Source: JALZMG01 sp963739975
Lineage (GTDB): Bacteria; Actinomycetota; Acidimicrobiia; Acidimicrobiales; Ilumatobacteraceae
Direction of reading: 5' to 3'
DNA length: 64,000 bases
Assembly (NCBI GenBank): GCA_963739975.1
Contig: CAVUCK010000022.1
Span: forward strand, 186,001 to 250,000
In this document: piece by piece, positions 44,082 to 52,603 of the stretch
How the letters are laid out: the number at the start of each line of letters is the position of its first letter
How positions within the stretch are numbered: the first letter of the stretch is position 1
Notes under the pieces: generated by a model
Databases searched by the model: none
What the model was told of the DNA's origin: nothing
The model's input: only the letters and a program-made list of their open reading frames with translations
Translations under genes and position numbers: made by a program

Positions 44082-47000
44082 TCACGAGCGCCAGTGATCG
44101 GCGGCGTCGCTGATCGGGTCGATCAGCAGGCCGTCGACGGGCAGCTCGCCCAAGCGGCGGTCGTCGAAGCCGCCCTCGGTCTCCGTCACCCAGTCGACGA
44201 GCCGGTCGTAGCGCCGGTCGTACCCGACGAGCACCGATCGCATGGTCGGCGGGTCGAGTCGTTCATGGAACCGGACCTGGAGCAGCGTGACGCCGGTCGT
44301 GGTGCCGGCCTTGACCTCCGGCACGAGGATGACCGTCCGCCCGTCACGGCGACCGCGGGCCACGAGCACGTCCTGTTCGGCGGCGACCCGCCGCTTGGTG
44401 CCGACGAGCTGCGGCTGACGCTCGACGCGTGACGGGATGTTGCGACTGATCCCACCGCGGTCGACGATCGAGACGACGTCGCCCTGGATGCCGTATCGGG
44501 TGAACCCGCTGACCTCCGCCACTGCTGGGTCCAGGGCGGCGAGCACCTTCAGCGTCCGGTAGCTGAGCACGTCCCGGCCGGCACCGGCCCCGAGCACCGC
44601 CTGGACCAGCGGCCGGTCCAACACGCCCTCGTCGCTGCGGGAGATCCCGACGGTGACGGTCTTGGCCTGGTGCTTGATGGCGTCGATGGGCCGGGTCAGC
44701 TCTTCGATCGCCTGGGTCAGCGCGTCGAGCAGGTCGTCGACCAGCGCCGCCGGCGACCCGACCTTGCCCGACGCCACCTGATACGCCTCGACCGGTCGCT
44801 CGGAGGCGAGGTCGCGCAGCAGCCCGGACAGCCGTACGGCGGTGCTGGCCTCGAGGTGACCGTCGTAGCGCCGGTCGCGCAGACCGTTGACGTACTGGTC
44901 GGCGGGCGGAGAGATCTCCCGCCGCACCCTTGCCAGCACGGCGTCCGACGACGCCTCGTCGTTGATGGCGTGGTCGATGACCTCCCGCGCCGACCGCAGC
45001 GGGCGAGCGGTGGCGTCGATGGCCAGCGCCGCCTCGTACCCGAAGAGGTGTCCGGCCATCGCCGACAGCGTGAAGCTGAGCGCCGGGTCGACCGGCGGCA
45101 CCTCGATGACCGCCGCCGCCGGGTACCGGGCGTCGCCATCGTCGGCGATGACGATCGGGGTCGCCTTGTGGGCCCGGAAGATCGCCACCTCTTTGCCGAC
45201 GTCGTCGGCGGTGCTGCCGGCCAGCCCGGCGGCGCACACGAGGATCAGCGGCTCCGACGACAAGTCGATGTGCTTCTTGTCCTCGATGTCGTCGCAGGCG
45301 ATGGACTTGTAGCAGAGCTCGCTGAGCTTGATCCGCACCTCCTCGGCGGCGACGCGGTTGGTCCCGCTGCCGACCACGGCCCAGTAGCGCTTGGACGGCG
45401 CGAACCGCCGTGCCGCCTCGGCGATCGAGTCCCGCCGGGCGAGCACCGTCCGCATCGCCGCCGGCAGGGACTGCAGCGAGCCGAGCAGGTCGTGGCGCCG
45501 TTGATCGGCGCCGACACCGGCCGCCTCCGTGATCGCGCACGCCAGCAGCACGCCAGCGGCGACCTGGGCGTAGAACGCCTTGGTCGAGGCCACGCTCATC
45601 TCCACGTCGCGGCCGTCGGACGTGTAGAGCACCCCGTCGGCCTTGTCCGTCAGGTCGCTCGACCGACGGTTGACGATCGCCAGAACGGCGGCGCCCCTGG
45701 CCCGCAGCAGGTCCACGGTGCGGTTGGTGTCCGTCGTGGTGCCGCTCTGGCTGATGGCGATGGCAAGGGTGTCGGACATGTCGAGGCGCAGGCCGAACCC
45801 GGACAGCTCCGTCGCCGTGACCGCATCGACGTCGAACGCGCCGGCGCACAGCTCGTCGAGCACCGCGGCCATCGACTGGCCGGCGACGGCGGCCGTCCCC
45901 TGACCGATGACGCGCACCCGGCGGATCGTGCCGGCGCCCAGGCGCTGCGCGACGGCAGGCGGCAACGCCCTGGGACCGACCACGGCGTGACGACGCCGCG
46001 CCCCGTCCGCGTCGGTCCGCTCGTGGATCCGACCACGCAACGTCTTGGCCAGGCTGTCGGGCGACTCGGTGATCTCCTTGAGCAGGAAGTGCGGCGCATC
46101 ACCGCGGTCGATGTCGCGGGTCGTGACCTCGGCCCGCACGATGTCGGCGGCGGACACCGGCTGCGCAGCACCGTCGTAGCCCAGGCGCTCGAGGCCGTCC
46201 AGCGTGCCGGCGAGGCGGGCATCCAGGGCGATCACCTGCCCGCCGTGTTCACCGTCCAGCCGCACGAAGCGATCGGTCTCCTCGACGACGCCGTACGGCT
46301 CGCTGGCAACGAGGTACCGATCGTCGGCCAGCCCGACGTAGACGCCTTGGCCGCTGCCGTGCAGCGCCAACATCAGCCGAGCAGGCTCGTCCGCGGCGTG
46401 CGCCCCGACGGCCACCGAGCCCTCGAACGAGGCGACCGTGCGGCGGAACGCCTCGAACAGGTCGATCGCCACCGCCCGCCCATCCGGCGCGGCGTGGCGG
46501 GCCATCAGCGCCGGGATCACCTTGGCGTCGGTCGTGATCGGCCCGGCGATCCGCAGACCGTGCTCCACCTTGAGGTCGGCGTGGTTGTCGACGTCGCCGT
46601 TGAGGACGCCGACGGTGTACGGCGACGTGTCGCCACCGCGCTGCTCCAGCTCCTCGCTGTTCACCGGGTGGGCGTTGGGCTCGGAGATGATGCCGACGCT
46701 GGCCCAACGGGTGTGCCCGAGCACGGCGACCTGGGCCCGCTCACCCTGCAGCGCCTGGCGCAGGAGGGTGTCCTGCTTGATCTCGGCCCGCAGCGCGCGG
46801 GTGTTGTCGCCGAGCTCGCCGATCTCGGCCGCCGCCTTGTACACGATCGACAGCGACGGACCGACGAGGCGCGCCGCCCCGGACTGGAACAGCGCATCGC
46901 CGCAGCGGCGGGCCAGTGCGGCGGCGACGTCCGGATCGGTTGCCTCGAGCTCGTGGTCCCACACGAGGACGTGCACGCCGGCCGAGTCGCGGCCGCGCAC

Positions 47001-47471
47001 CTCCATGCGGTCGATCGCCGACAGCGCCTGCTGGATGGACAGGTAGCCGGCGAGGGCGGCCGAGCCGGCGTCGCGCCCGGCCAGGTCGGCGACGGCGTGG
47101 GCCGTGCGCAGTCGGTCGCGGCGCAGCTGCCACAGCACGTCGAGCAGCTCGATCGAGGCTGCGCTGCTGCGCTCCAACTCGTCGGCGTCGGCGTCGGCAT
47201 CCGCCGCCGAGAGGGCGGCGTCGACCTCGGCGGCGTAGGCGTCGAGCTGGTCGAGGCGACCGGTGATCGAACCGACGAGCTCCCAGTGGTCGGCCAGGGC
47301 GAGCACCCCCGGCGTGCCGCGCAGCAGCAGGTCGACGCGCCGCAGCCCGATCGTCACCGCGCCGACGTCGCCACGCACGGCCAGCGCGGCGTCGAGCCCG
47401 CCGAGCACCTCATCGGGTCGCGGGATCGGGCGGGTGGGGGGACGGCTCAACACGCCGACGATGCCGCACAT
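44082..47471 (-). CDS. very long GlmS-like glutamine amidotransferase/SIS isomerase
   Basis: A 1129-residue protein, nearly twice the usual GlmS (about 610). The N-terminal nucleophile is C2 (MCGIVGVL); glutamine-site motifs VLGHTRWASVG and NGDVDNH confirm a class II amidotransferase, with extra sequence before and between them. Two SIS sugar-isomerase lobes follow (AIAISQSGTTTDTNRTVDLL; YWAVVGSGTNRVAAEEVRIKLSELCY, DIEDKKHIDLSSEP). The C-terminal 330 or so residues are extra and unrecognised. Probably makes glucosamine-6-phosphate for the wall, but another product is possible. TACCCT lies eight bases before the ATG. Confidence 0.85.
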   Translation of the reverse strand: MCGIVGVLSRPPTRPIPRPDEVLGGLDAALAVRGDVGAVTIGLRRVDLLLRGTPGVLALADHWELVGSITGRLDQLDAYAAEVDAALSAADADADADELERSSAASIELLDVLWQLRRDRLRTAHAVADLAGRDAGSAALAGYLSIQQALSAIDRMEVRGRDSAGVHVLVWDHELEATDPDVAAALARRCGDALFQSGAARLVGPSLSIVYKAAAEIGELGDNTRALRAEIKQDTLLRQALQGERAQVAVLGHTRWASVGIISEPNAHPVNSEELEQRGGDTSPYTVGVLNGDVDNHADLKVEHGLRIAGPITTDAKVIPALMARHAAPDGRAVAIDLFEAFRRTVASFEGSVAVGAHAADEPARLMLALHGSGQGVYVGLADDRYLVASEPYGVVEETDRFVRLDGEHGGQVIALDARLAGTLDGLERLGYDGAAQPVSAADIVRAEVTTRDIDRGDAPHFLLKEITESPDSLAKTLRGRIHERTDADGARRRHAVVGPRALPPAVAQRLGAGTIRRVRVIGQGTAAVAGQSMAAVLDELCAGAFDVDAVTATELSGFGLRLDMSDTLAIAISQSGTTTDTNRTVDLLRARGAAVLAIVNRRSSDLTDKADGVLYTSDGRDVEMSVASTKAFYAQVAAGVLLACAITEAAGVGADQRRHDLLGSLQSLPAAMRTVLARRDSIAEAARRFAPSKRYWAVVGSGTNRVAAEEVRIKLSELCYKSIACDDIEDKKHIDLSSEPLILVCAAGLAGSTADDVGKEVAIFRAHKATPIVIADDGDARYPAAAVIEVPPVDPALSFTLSAMAGHLFGYEAALAIDATARPLRSAREVIDHAINDEASSDAVLARVRREISPPADQYVNGLRDRRYDGHLEASTAVRLSGLLRDLASERPVEAYQVASGKVGSPAALVDDLLDALTQAIEELTRPIDAIKHQAKTVTVGISRSDEGVLDRPLVQAVLGAGAGRDVLSYRTLKVLAALDPAVAEVSGFTRYGIQGDVVSIVDRGGISRNIPSRVERQPQLVGTKRRVAAEQDVLVARGRRDGRTVILVPEVKAGTTTGVTLLQVRFHERLDPPTMRSVLVGYDRRYDRLVDWVTETEGGFDDRRLGELPVDGLLIDPISDAADHWRS

Positions 47472-47479
47472 GGTCCGAC

Positions 47480-47485
47480 AGGGTA
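47480..47485 (-). promoter_or_regulatory. -10 element of the glmS-like gene (leaderless)
   Basis: Minus-strand TACCCT, 8 bases before the ATG at 47471. Confidence 0.5.
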
Positions 47486-47525
47486 GGACGGCGCCCGGGC
47501 CCGCGCTCGGCGTGGACCGGCCGGT

Positions 47526-47531
47526 TACGTT
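47526..47531 (+). promoter_or_regulatory. -10 element of the EthD-family gene (leaderless)
   Basis: TACGTT, 6 bases before the ATG at 47538; 40 bases from the divergent -10. Confidence 0.5.
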
Positions 47532-47537
47532 CGGGCG

Positions 47538-47831
47538 ATGATCAAGGTCACCGTCCTGTACCCCGCCGCCGACGGCAGCACGTTCGATGTCGACTACTAC
47601 CGCACGACGCACGCCGAGATCGTCCACCGGGTGCTCAAGCCCGAGCGGTTCGACATCGACAAGGGACAGGACGGCCAGCCGTTCCACGCCCTCGGCCACC
47701 TGACGTTCGCCTCGCCCGAGGCGATGCAGGCGGCGATGGGCAGCCCCGATGCCGGCGAGGCGATGGCCGACATCCCGAACTTCTACACCGGTGGCCAACC
47801 GCAACTGCAGGTCAGCGACACGCTCGATTGA
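47538..47831 (+). CDS. EthD-family protein
   Basis: A 97-residue ferredoxin-like (dimeric alpha-beta barrel) protein. The family signature is VTVLYPAADGSTFDVDYYRTTHAEIV with the conserved His, then FHALGHLTFASPEAMQAAMGSP. EthD proteins assist degradation systems or act on small substrates; the role here is unknown. Single gene, closed by a perfect hairpin. Confidence 0.88.
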   Translation: MIKVTVLYPAADGSTFDVDYYRTTHAEIVHRVLKPERFDIDKGQDGQPFHALGHLTFASPEAMQAAMGSPDAGEAMADIPNFYTGGQPQLQVSDTLD

Positions 47832-47834
47832 CGA

Positions 47835-47873
47835 GGTGAGCGGTGAGGGGATCTGGTCCCCTCACCGCTCACC
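47835..47873. terminator. perfect 17-bp hairpin behind the EthD gene
   Basis: Stem GGTGAGCGGTGAGGGGA (47835-47851), loop TCTGG, mirrored exactly at 47857-47873. It starts four bases after the stop. No U-tract. Confidence 0.75.
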
Positions 47874-47904
47874 GCGCAGATGGTCGCGACGTCCCGGGAG
47901 GCGC

Positions 47905-47910
47905 TAACTT
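47905..47910 (+). promoter_or_regulatory. -10 element of the trypsin-like protease gene (leaderless)
   Basis: TAACTT, 8 bases before the GTG at 47919; this decides the start against an in-frame ATG at 47880. Confidence 0.45.
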
Positions 47911-47918
47911 CCGCCGCC

Positions 47919-49423
47919 GTGGCACGGCGGATCGGCGATCGATCGGTGGTCTTCCTCGTCGCCGCCGTCGTCCTGGCCGGCGGCGCGCTGATCACCGCCG
48001 TGCTCCTGCGCAGCGGGGACGAGACGACGACGGGCCCGAACTGCCCGGGTGCCGGGGGCCGGACCAGGGAGCTGCGCGACTGCCTCAGCGAATCGCTCGT
48101 CGTCGTCGAGACACCGGTTCGGCATCGGCAGCGGCGTGCTGTTGCCGGACGGCCGCATCCTCACCAACGCCCACGTCGTGGACCCGTACGGTCGCGCCGA
48201 CGTCCGGTTCGACGACGGAGCGTCCAAGGTGGACGTCCCGGTGGTCGGCGTCGATGCGGTCACTGACGTGGCGGTGCTCGGCAGGATCAAGACGGATCGC
48301 CCGGGCCTGGCCCTCGACCCGAACCCGTCGGTCGACGAGGTCGACGAGCCCGAGGTCTTCCTCGTCGGATATCCCGGCGGCGTGGAGGACGACGACCCGG
48401 AGATCGCGCTGTCGGCCGGGGTGTTGTCACGCCTCCGGGAGGACGATGCCTTCGGGCTCACGTACCTGCCAGACCGATGCCGCCATCAGCGGCGGTCAGT
48501 CCGGCGGTGCGCTCGTCGACGGCGACGGCTGGTTCCTCGGGCTCTCCGGCCTCGGGCTCGACCAGAACTTTGCCCTGGCCCTGTCAGCGACCGACGTGCG
48601 GACGGCGATCGATCGGATCACCGAGACAGGGGGCGACGAGCGACGGATCGTGCCGGAGATCGCCGCCGCCGGGAGCGACCCGGTGGCCGTCGAGCTGACC
48701 CTGGACAACCCGTCGTTCACCGTGATCATCCCGGCGGGCGACGAGGAGCGCACGGTGCGGCTCGATCTCGGGACCGATGCCGACGTCTTCGTGGACGTCC
48801 AGACCGTGCTGTGGGAGCCGATCGGATCGAACGAGGTGTCGCTCGACAACTGGGAGTCGTTCGAGTTCGAGGGGCAGCCCGGCGGCGTCATCCCCGGTGC
48901 GCCCGGCGACGTCGTCGACCCGATGATGACCGAGCTGCCCGACGAGCTCGACGAGCCCGACCCGGGTGTGTACGAGTTCGACGTCCCGGCCGACCAGGAC
49001 GTGATCGCCACGGTGGCTCTGGCCGCCGACGATGCAGAGCTGACGGTCGACGCCGACGTCCCGTTCGTCCTCCATCGGGACACGGCCGAGGGCGAGGCGA
49101 TCACCGTGGGTGAGCCACTGCGCCACGTCGTCGACGGCTTCACGTGGGATGTGGTCCACCCGCTCGAGCTCGAAGCGGGCCAGGAGGTGGACATCGTGGT
49201 GCGTGGCGGGCACAGCGACGCCTACTTCTCGATCGTCGAGCCGGGTTCGACGGAGGGGCTGTGGTCGGACGTGATGGGGGAGGACGGTGGCGGCGGGCTC
49301 TTCGACCTCGACCCGCAGGAGACGTTCACCGCCTCCGAGACCGGTACGCACCGTCTCGTCGTCGGCACCTATGACGGTGTGGTCGGCAGCTACCAGATCG
49401 AGGTGACGCCGACCGGCGACTGA
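47919..49423 (+). CDS. membrane-anchored trypsin-like serine protease, two apparent frame breaks
   Basis: A HtrA/trypsin-type protease. Signal anchor VVFLVAAVVLAGGALITAVLL near the N-terminus, then the catalytic His in LTNAHVVD, Asp in AVTDVAVLG and Ser in ISGGQSGGALVDG. A C-terminal beta-rich region (from about 48700) with two repeated lobes resembles pre-peptidase or lectin-like accessory domains. The His/Asp part is in one frame and the parts before and after in others; one extra base near 48112-48118 and one near 48468-48470 explain it. All catalytic residues survive, so sequencing indels are more likely than decay. Confidence 0.78.
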
Positions 49424-49434
49424 GACCGACTCGG

Positions 49435-51360
49435 CTACAGGGCGTCGTAGTCGGCGGGGTCGACCTGGCGGGTGCGCTTCCAGAACTCGAGCAGCGGGAA
49501 CGGCCAGTTCTGCGCCACCCGGCCCTTGGCGTTCTTGTACCAGGTGTTGACGGTGGTCACGCCCCACGCCATGCGCAGGTTCTCGGCGTCGATCTCCTCG
49601 TTGTACCGGTCGTGCACGTCGACTTTGACGTCGAGCGCCTCGAGGTCCTCGGCCAGGACGTGGCGGATCAGGTCCATCACGTAGCGGACCTCGCACTCGG
49701 AGAACCAGATGATGCTGCCGTTGACCACGATGTTCGTGTTCGGTCCGTACAGCAGGTAGAAGTTCGGGAACCCGGGCACCGTGACGCCGAGGTAGGCGCG
49801 GGCGTCGCCGTCCCACCGCCCGTGCAGGTCGACGCCGTCGCGGCCGACGACCTTCATCGGGGTGAGGAACTTCGACGGCTGGAACCCGGTGCCGTAGACG
49901 ATGGCGTCGACCTCGTGCAGCTCGCCGTCGACGGTGCGCACACCGGTCGGCTCGATGCGCTCGATCCCGGTCGTGGTCAACGTGACGTTGTCCCGGTGCA
50001 GCATCGTGGCCCACGCTCCGTCGTCGACGATGATCCGCTTCGACGCCGGCGGGAACGTCGGCAGCACCTTCTCCAGCAGGTCCGGACGGTCCGGGTACTG
50101 GGCCGAGATGGCCTCGGTCAGCAGCAGGCGCAGCCCCTCGTTGGCCTCGCTCACCGAGGTCTCCTGGTTCGGCCAGTCGGGGTCGACCTCGGCCATCGGG
50201 CGCAGCAGCTCCGAGCTGCGCCAGAACAACCAGAACCGGTACCACTGCCGGTAGTACGGCAGGTTGGCGAGCAGCCACTGGAACCCCTCGGGGACCGGCT
50301 GGCGGTAGATGGGTTGCGGGAACTGCCAGTTGGCCGTGCGCTGGAAGATCTCCAGGCTGGCCACCTCTTCGGCGATGATCGGCGCGAACTGGGCGGCGCT
50401 GCAACCGGTGCCGATCACTGCCACCCGCCGGCCGCCGAGCGGGACCGAATGGTCCCAGCGGGCCGAGTGGAACGCCGGTCCGGCGAACGAGTCACGGCCC
50501 TCGATGTTCGGGAGCTGCGGCCGGTTGAGCTGGCCGACGGCGCTGATCACCGCGTTGGCGGTCAGCGTCGACTCGGTACCGTCGGCGGCGACGAGCTCGA
50601 GCGTCCACGTGGCTGCGGCCTCGTCCCACACGACCGAGGACACCTCCGTGCCGAAGCGGATGTTCGGCCGGATGCCGAACTCGTCGACGCACTCCTTGAA
50701 GTACCGGTGCAGCTCGACCTGCGGGCTGTAGAACCAGGGCCAGTCGTCGCGCTGGGCGAACGAGTAGCTGTAGTAGTGGTTCGGGATGTCGACCCGGCAG
50801 CCGGGGTACGTGTTCTCGAGCCACGTGCCGCCGACGTCGGCGTTCTTCTCGATCACGACGTACGGGACGTCGGCTTCGGCCAAGCGGTAGGCGGCGATGA
50901 TCCCCGACATTCCGGCGCCGACGATGGCGACCGTGAACGGCGTGTCCGGGGCGACGTCGTCCTTGTGCCAGCGCGGCGCTCGCAGGTCGGCGGTGAGAGC
51001 CAGCTCCTCGCGCATCATCGGCAGGTAGTCGTCGATCGGCAGGCCACCGGCCATGAACTCGAGCAGTTCCTTCAGCGCAGGACCGGTCGGCAGCGGCGCC
51101 GCCACCGAGCCGCCGTCTCGGAAGCGGGTGATGGCGTCGAGGGCGAGCGCTCGGATCTGGTCCTGCTGGTCGGGGGTCAGCCCGCCCTGGTCCTCGGCCA
51201 TCAGTGCCGGGTCGATGCGCAGGTCCGGCCGCAAGACCGAGTGGTCGCCCGTGACGTGGGCCAGCGCCGGGAGCAGCGCCGGCAGGTCGGCGACGGCCAG
51301 CGCCGCCCGGATCGCATCGTCGTCGGCGGTGATGGGCCCGATGGGCTTGGCGAGTGCCAT
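49435..51360 (-). CDS. Baeyer-Villiger-type flavin monooxygenase (HAPMO-like, extended N-terminus)
   Basis: A 641-residue NADPH- and FAD-dependent monooxygenase. About 140 N-terminal residues precede the FAD motif VAIVGAGMSGIIAAYRL, as in 4-hydroxyacetophenone monooxygenase. The Baeyer-Villiger fingerprint FAGPAFHSARWDHS (FxGxxxHxxxW) and the NADPH motif VAVIGTGCSAAQFAP are intact. Oxidises ketones to esters. The leaderless TAGGTT promoter nearly touches that of the divergent alcohol dehydrogenase. Confidence 0.92.
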   Translation of the reverse strand: MALAKPIGPITADDDAIRAALAVADLPALLPALAHVTGDHSVLRPDLRIDPALMAEDQGGLTPDQQDQIRALALDAITRFRDGGSVAAPLPTGPALKELLEFMAGGLPIDDYLPMMREELALTADLRAPRWHKDDVAPDTPFTVAIVGAGMSGIIAAYRLAEADVPYVVIEKNADVGGTWLENTYPGCRVDIPNHYYSYSFAQRDDWPWFYSPQVELHRYFKECVDEFGIRPNIRFGTEVSSVVWDEAAATWTLELVAADGTESTLTANAVISAVGQLNRPQLPNIEGRDSFAGPAFHSARWDHSVPLGGRRVAVIGTGCSAAQFAPIIAEEVASLEIFQRTANWQFPQPIYRQPVPEGFQWLLANLPYYRQWYRFWLFWRSSELLRPMAEVDPDWPNQETSVSEANEGLRLLLTEAISAQYPDRPDLLEKVLPTFPPASKRIIVDDGAWATMLHRDNVTLTTTGIERIEPTGVRTVDGELHEVDAIVYGTGFQPSKFLTPMKVVGRDGVDLHGRWDGDARAYLGVTVPGFPNFYLLYGPNTNIVVNGSIIWFSECEVRYVMDLIRHVLAEDLEALDVKVDVHDRYNEEIDAENLRMAWGVTTVNTWYKNAKGRVAQNWPFPLLEFWKRTRQVDPADYDAL

Positions 51361-51366
51361 CTGCCC

Positions 51367-51372
51367 AACCTA
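51367..51372 (-). promoter_or_regulatory. -10 element of BVMO gene (leaderless)
   Basis: Minus-strand TAGGTT, 6 bases before the ATG at 51360. Confidence 0.55.
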
Positions 51373-51379
51373 GGACGGG

Positions 51380-51385
51380 TACGGT
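51380..51385 (+). promoter_or_regulatory. -10 element of NDMA-type alcohol dehydrogenase gene (leaderless)
   Basis: TACGGT, 7 bases before the ATG at 51393. Only 7 bp separate it from the opposing -10, so the polymerase footprints must overlap. Confidence 0.55.
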
Positions 51386-51392
51386 CCGCGCC

Positions 51393-52544
51393 ATGAAGAT
51401 GAAGGCCGCCGTCCTCTGGGAGCCGAACACGGACTGGAGCGTCGAGGAGGTCGATCTCGACCCGCCGAAGGCCGGCGAAGTGCTCGTGCAGCTCGTCGGA
51501 TCAGGGCTGTGCCATTCCGATGAGCACCTGTTGACCGGTGACCTCGTCGTGCCCGAGGAGACCGCGGCTGAGCTGGGCATCCAGCAGTTCCCGGTGATCG
51601 GCGGGCACGAGGGCGCCGGCACGGTCGTCGAGGTGGGCCCGGGCGTGACCGGGCTGGCCCCGGGTGACCACGTCGTGTTCGGCTTCATCCCGTCGTGCGG
51701 GAAGTGCCCGATGTGCTCGATCGGCCGGCAGAACCTGTGCGATCTCGGCGCCTACCTGCTCGCCGGGCGCCAGGTCACCGACTTCACGGCCCGCCACCAC
51801 GCCCGTGGGCAGGACCTCGGGTTGATGTGCTGCATCGGCACGTTCGGCGAGTACACGGTGGCCAGCACGGACAGCTGCATCAAGATCGAGGACGACATCC
51901 CGCTGGACAAGGCGGCGCTGGTCGGCTGCGGCGTCACGACCGGGTGGGGCTCGGCCGTGTACGCCGCCGACGTCCAGCCCGGCGAGACCGTGGTCGTCGT
52001 GGGTTGCGGCGGCGTGGGGATGAACGCCGTGCAGGGCGCCGCGCTGGCAGGTGCCCGCCACGTCGTCGCCGTCGATCCCGTCGAGTTCAAGCGCGAGCAG
52101 GCCCAGGTGTTCGGGGCCACGCACTCGGCGAGGGACTTCGAGGAGGCCACCGCGCTCGTCGGGGAGCTGACGTGGGGGCAGATGGCCGAGAAGGTGATCC
52201 TGACCATGGGCGTGGCCAGCGGCACGTACATCGCACCGGCGATGGCGATGACGCAGAAGGGCGGGAGGGTCGTGCAGACGGCCGTCGCCCCGATGACCGA
52301 GATGGACGTCACGATGAGCCTGTTCGAGCTGGCGATGTACGAGAAGCAGCTCGTCGGGTCGATCTTCGGGTCGTCCAACCCGCGCCGGGACATCCCCCGC
52401 CTGCTGCGGCTGTACCAGGAGGGGCAGCTGAAGCTCGACGAGCTCGTCACGAAGACCTACCCGATCGAGGACATCAACGTCGGCTACCAGGCGATGCGCG
52501 ACGGCGAGAACATCCGCGGCATGGTCCTCTACGACCACGCCTGA
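51393..52544 (+). CDS. NDMA-dependent (nicotinoprotein-type) alcohol dehydrogenase, second copy
   Basis: A 383-residue zinc alcohol dehydrogenase close to the one at the left edge. Catalytic-zinc ligands C40 and H72-E73; structural cluster C102, C105, C108, C116; nucleotide loop VVVVGCGGVGMNAVQGA. Family members keep NAD(H) bound and use mycofactocin to get electrons out. An insertion around residues 53-63 separates it from the first copy. ATG 51393 chosen from the leaderless promoter and homology. Its place between two Baeyer-Villiger oxygenases suggests an alcohol to ketone to ester route. Confidence 0.93.
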   Translation: MKMKAAVLWEPNTDWSVEEVDLDPPKAGEVLVQLVGSGLCHSDEHLLTGDLVVPEETAAELGIQQFPVIGGHEGAGTVVEVGPGVTGLAPGDHVVFGFIPSCGKCPMCSIGRQNLCDLGAYLLAGRQVTDFTARHHARGQDLGLMCCIGTFGEYTVASTDSCIKIEDDIPLDKAALVGCGVTTGWGSAVYAADVQPGETVVVVGCGGVGMNAVQGAALAGARHVVAVDPVEFKREQAQVFGATHSARDFEEATALVGELTWGQMAEKVILTMGVASGTYIAPAMAMTQKGGRVVQTAVAPMTEMDVTMSLFELAMYEKQLVGSIFGSSNPRRDIPRLLRLYQEGQLKLDELVTKTYPIEDINVGYQAMRDGENIRGMVLYDHA

Positions 52545-52549
52545 GATCC

Positions 52550-52603
52550 CCGTTTACGTCCGGATTCTGGTTACCGGGGTAACCAGGATCCGGACGTAAA
52601 CGG
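52550..52603. repeat. 54-bp intergenic inverted repeat, family E
   Basis: 26-bp arms (52550-52575 and 52578-52603) match at 25 positions; the loop is 2 bases. It ends on the base before the BVMO stop codon (52604). Its edges ATCCCCGTT and AACGGTCA are the same as in the family B copy at 19901-19954, though the inner stem differs. Confidence 0.9.

Noticed and set aside
44670..47486. A long plus-strand open frame opposite the glmS-like gene
   Set aside because: Arg/Asp/Gly/His-biased composition and no motif; the minus-strand protein carries clear catalytic motifs.
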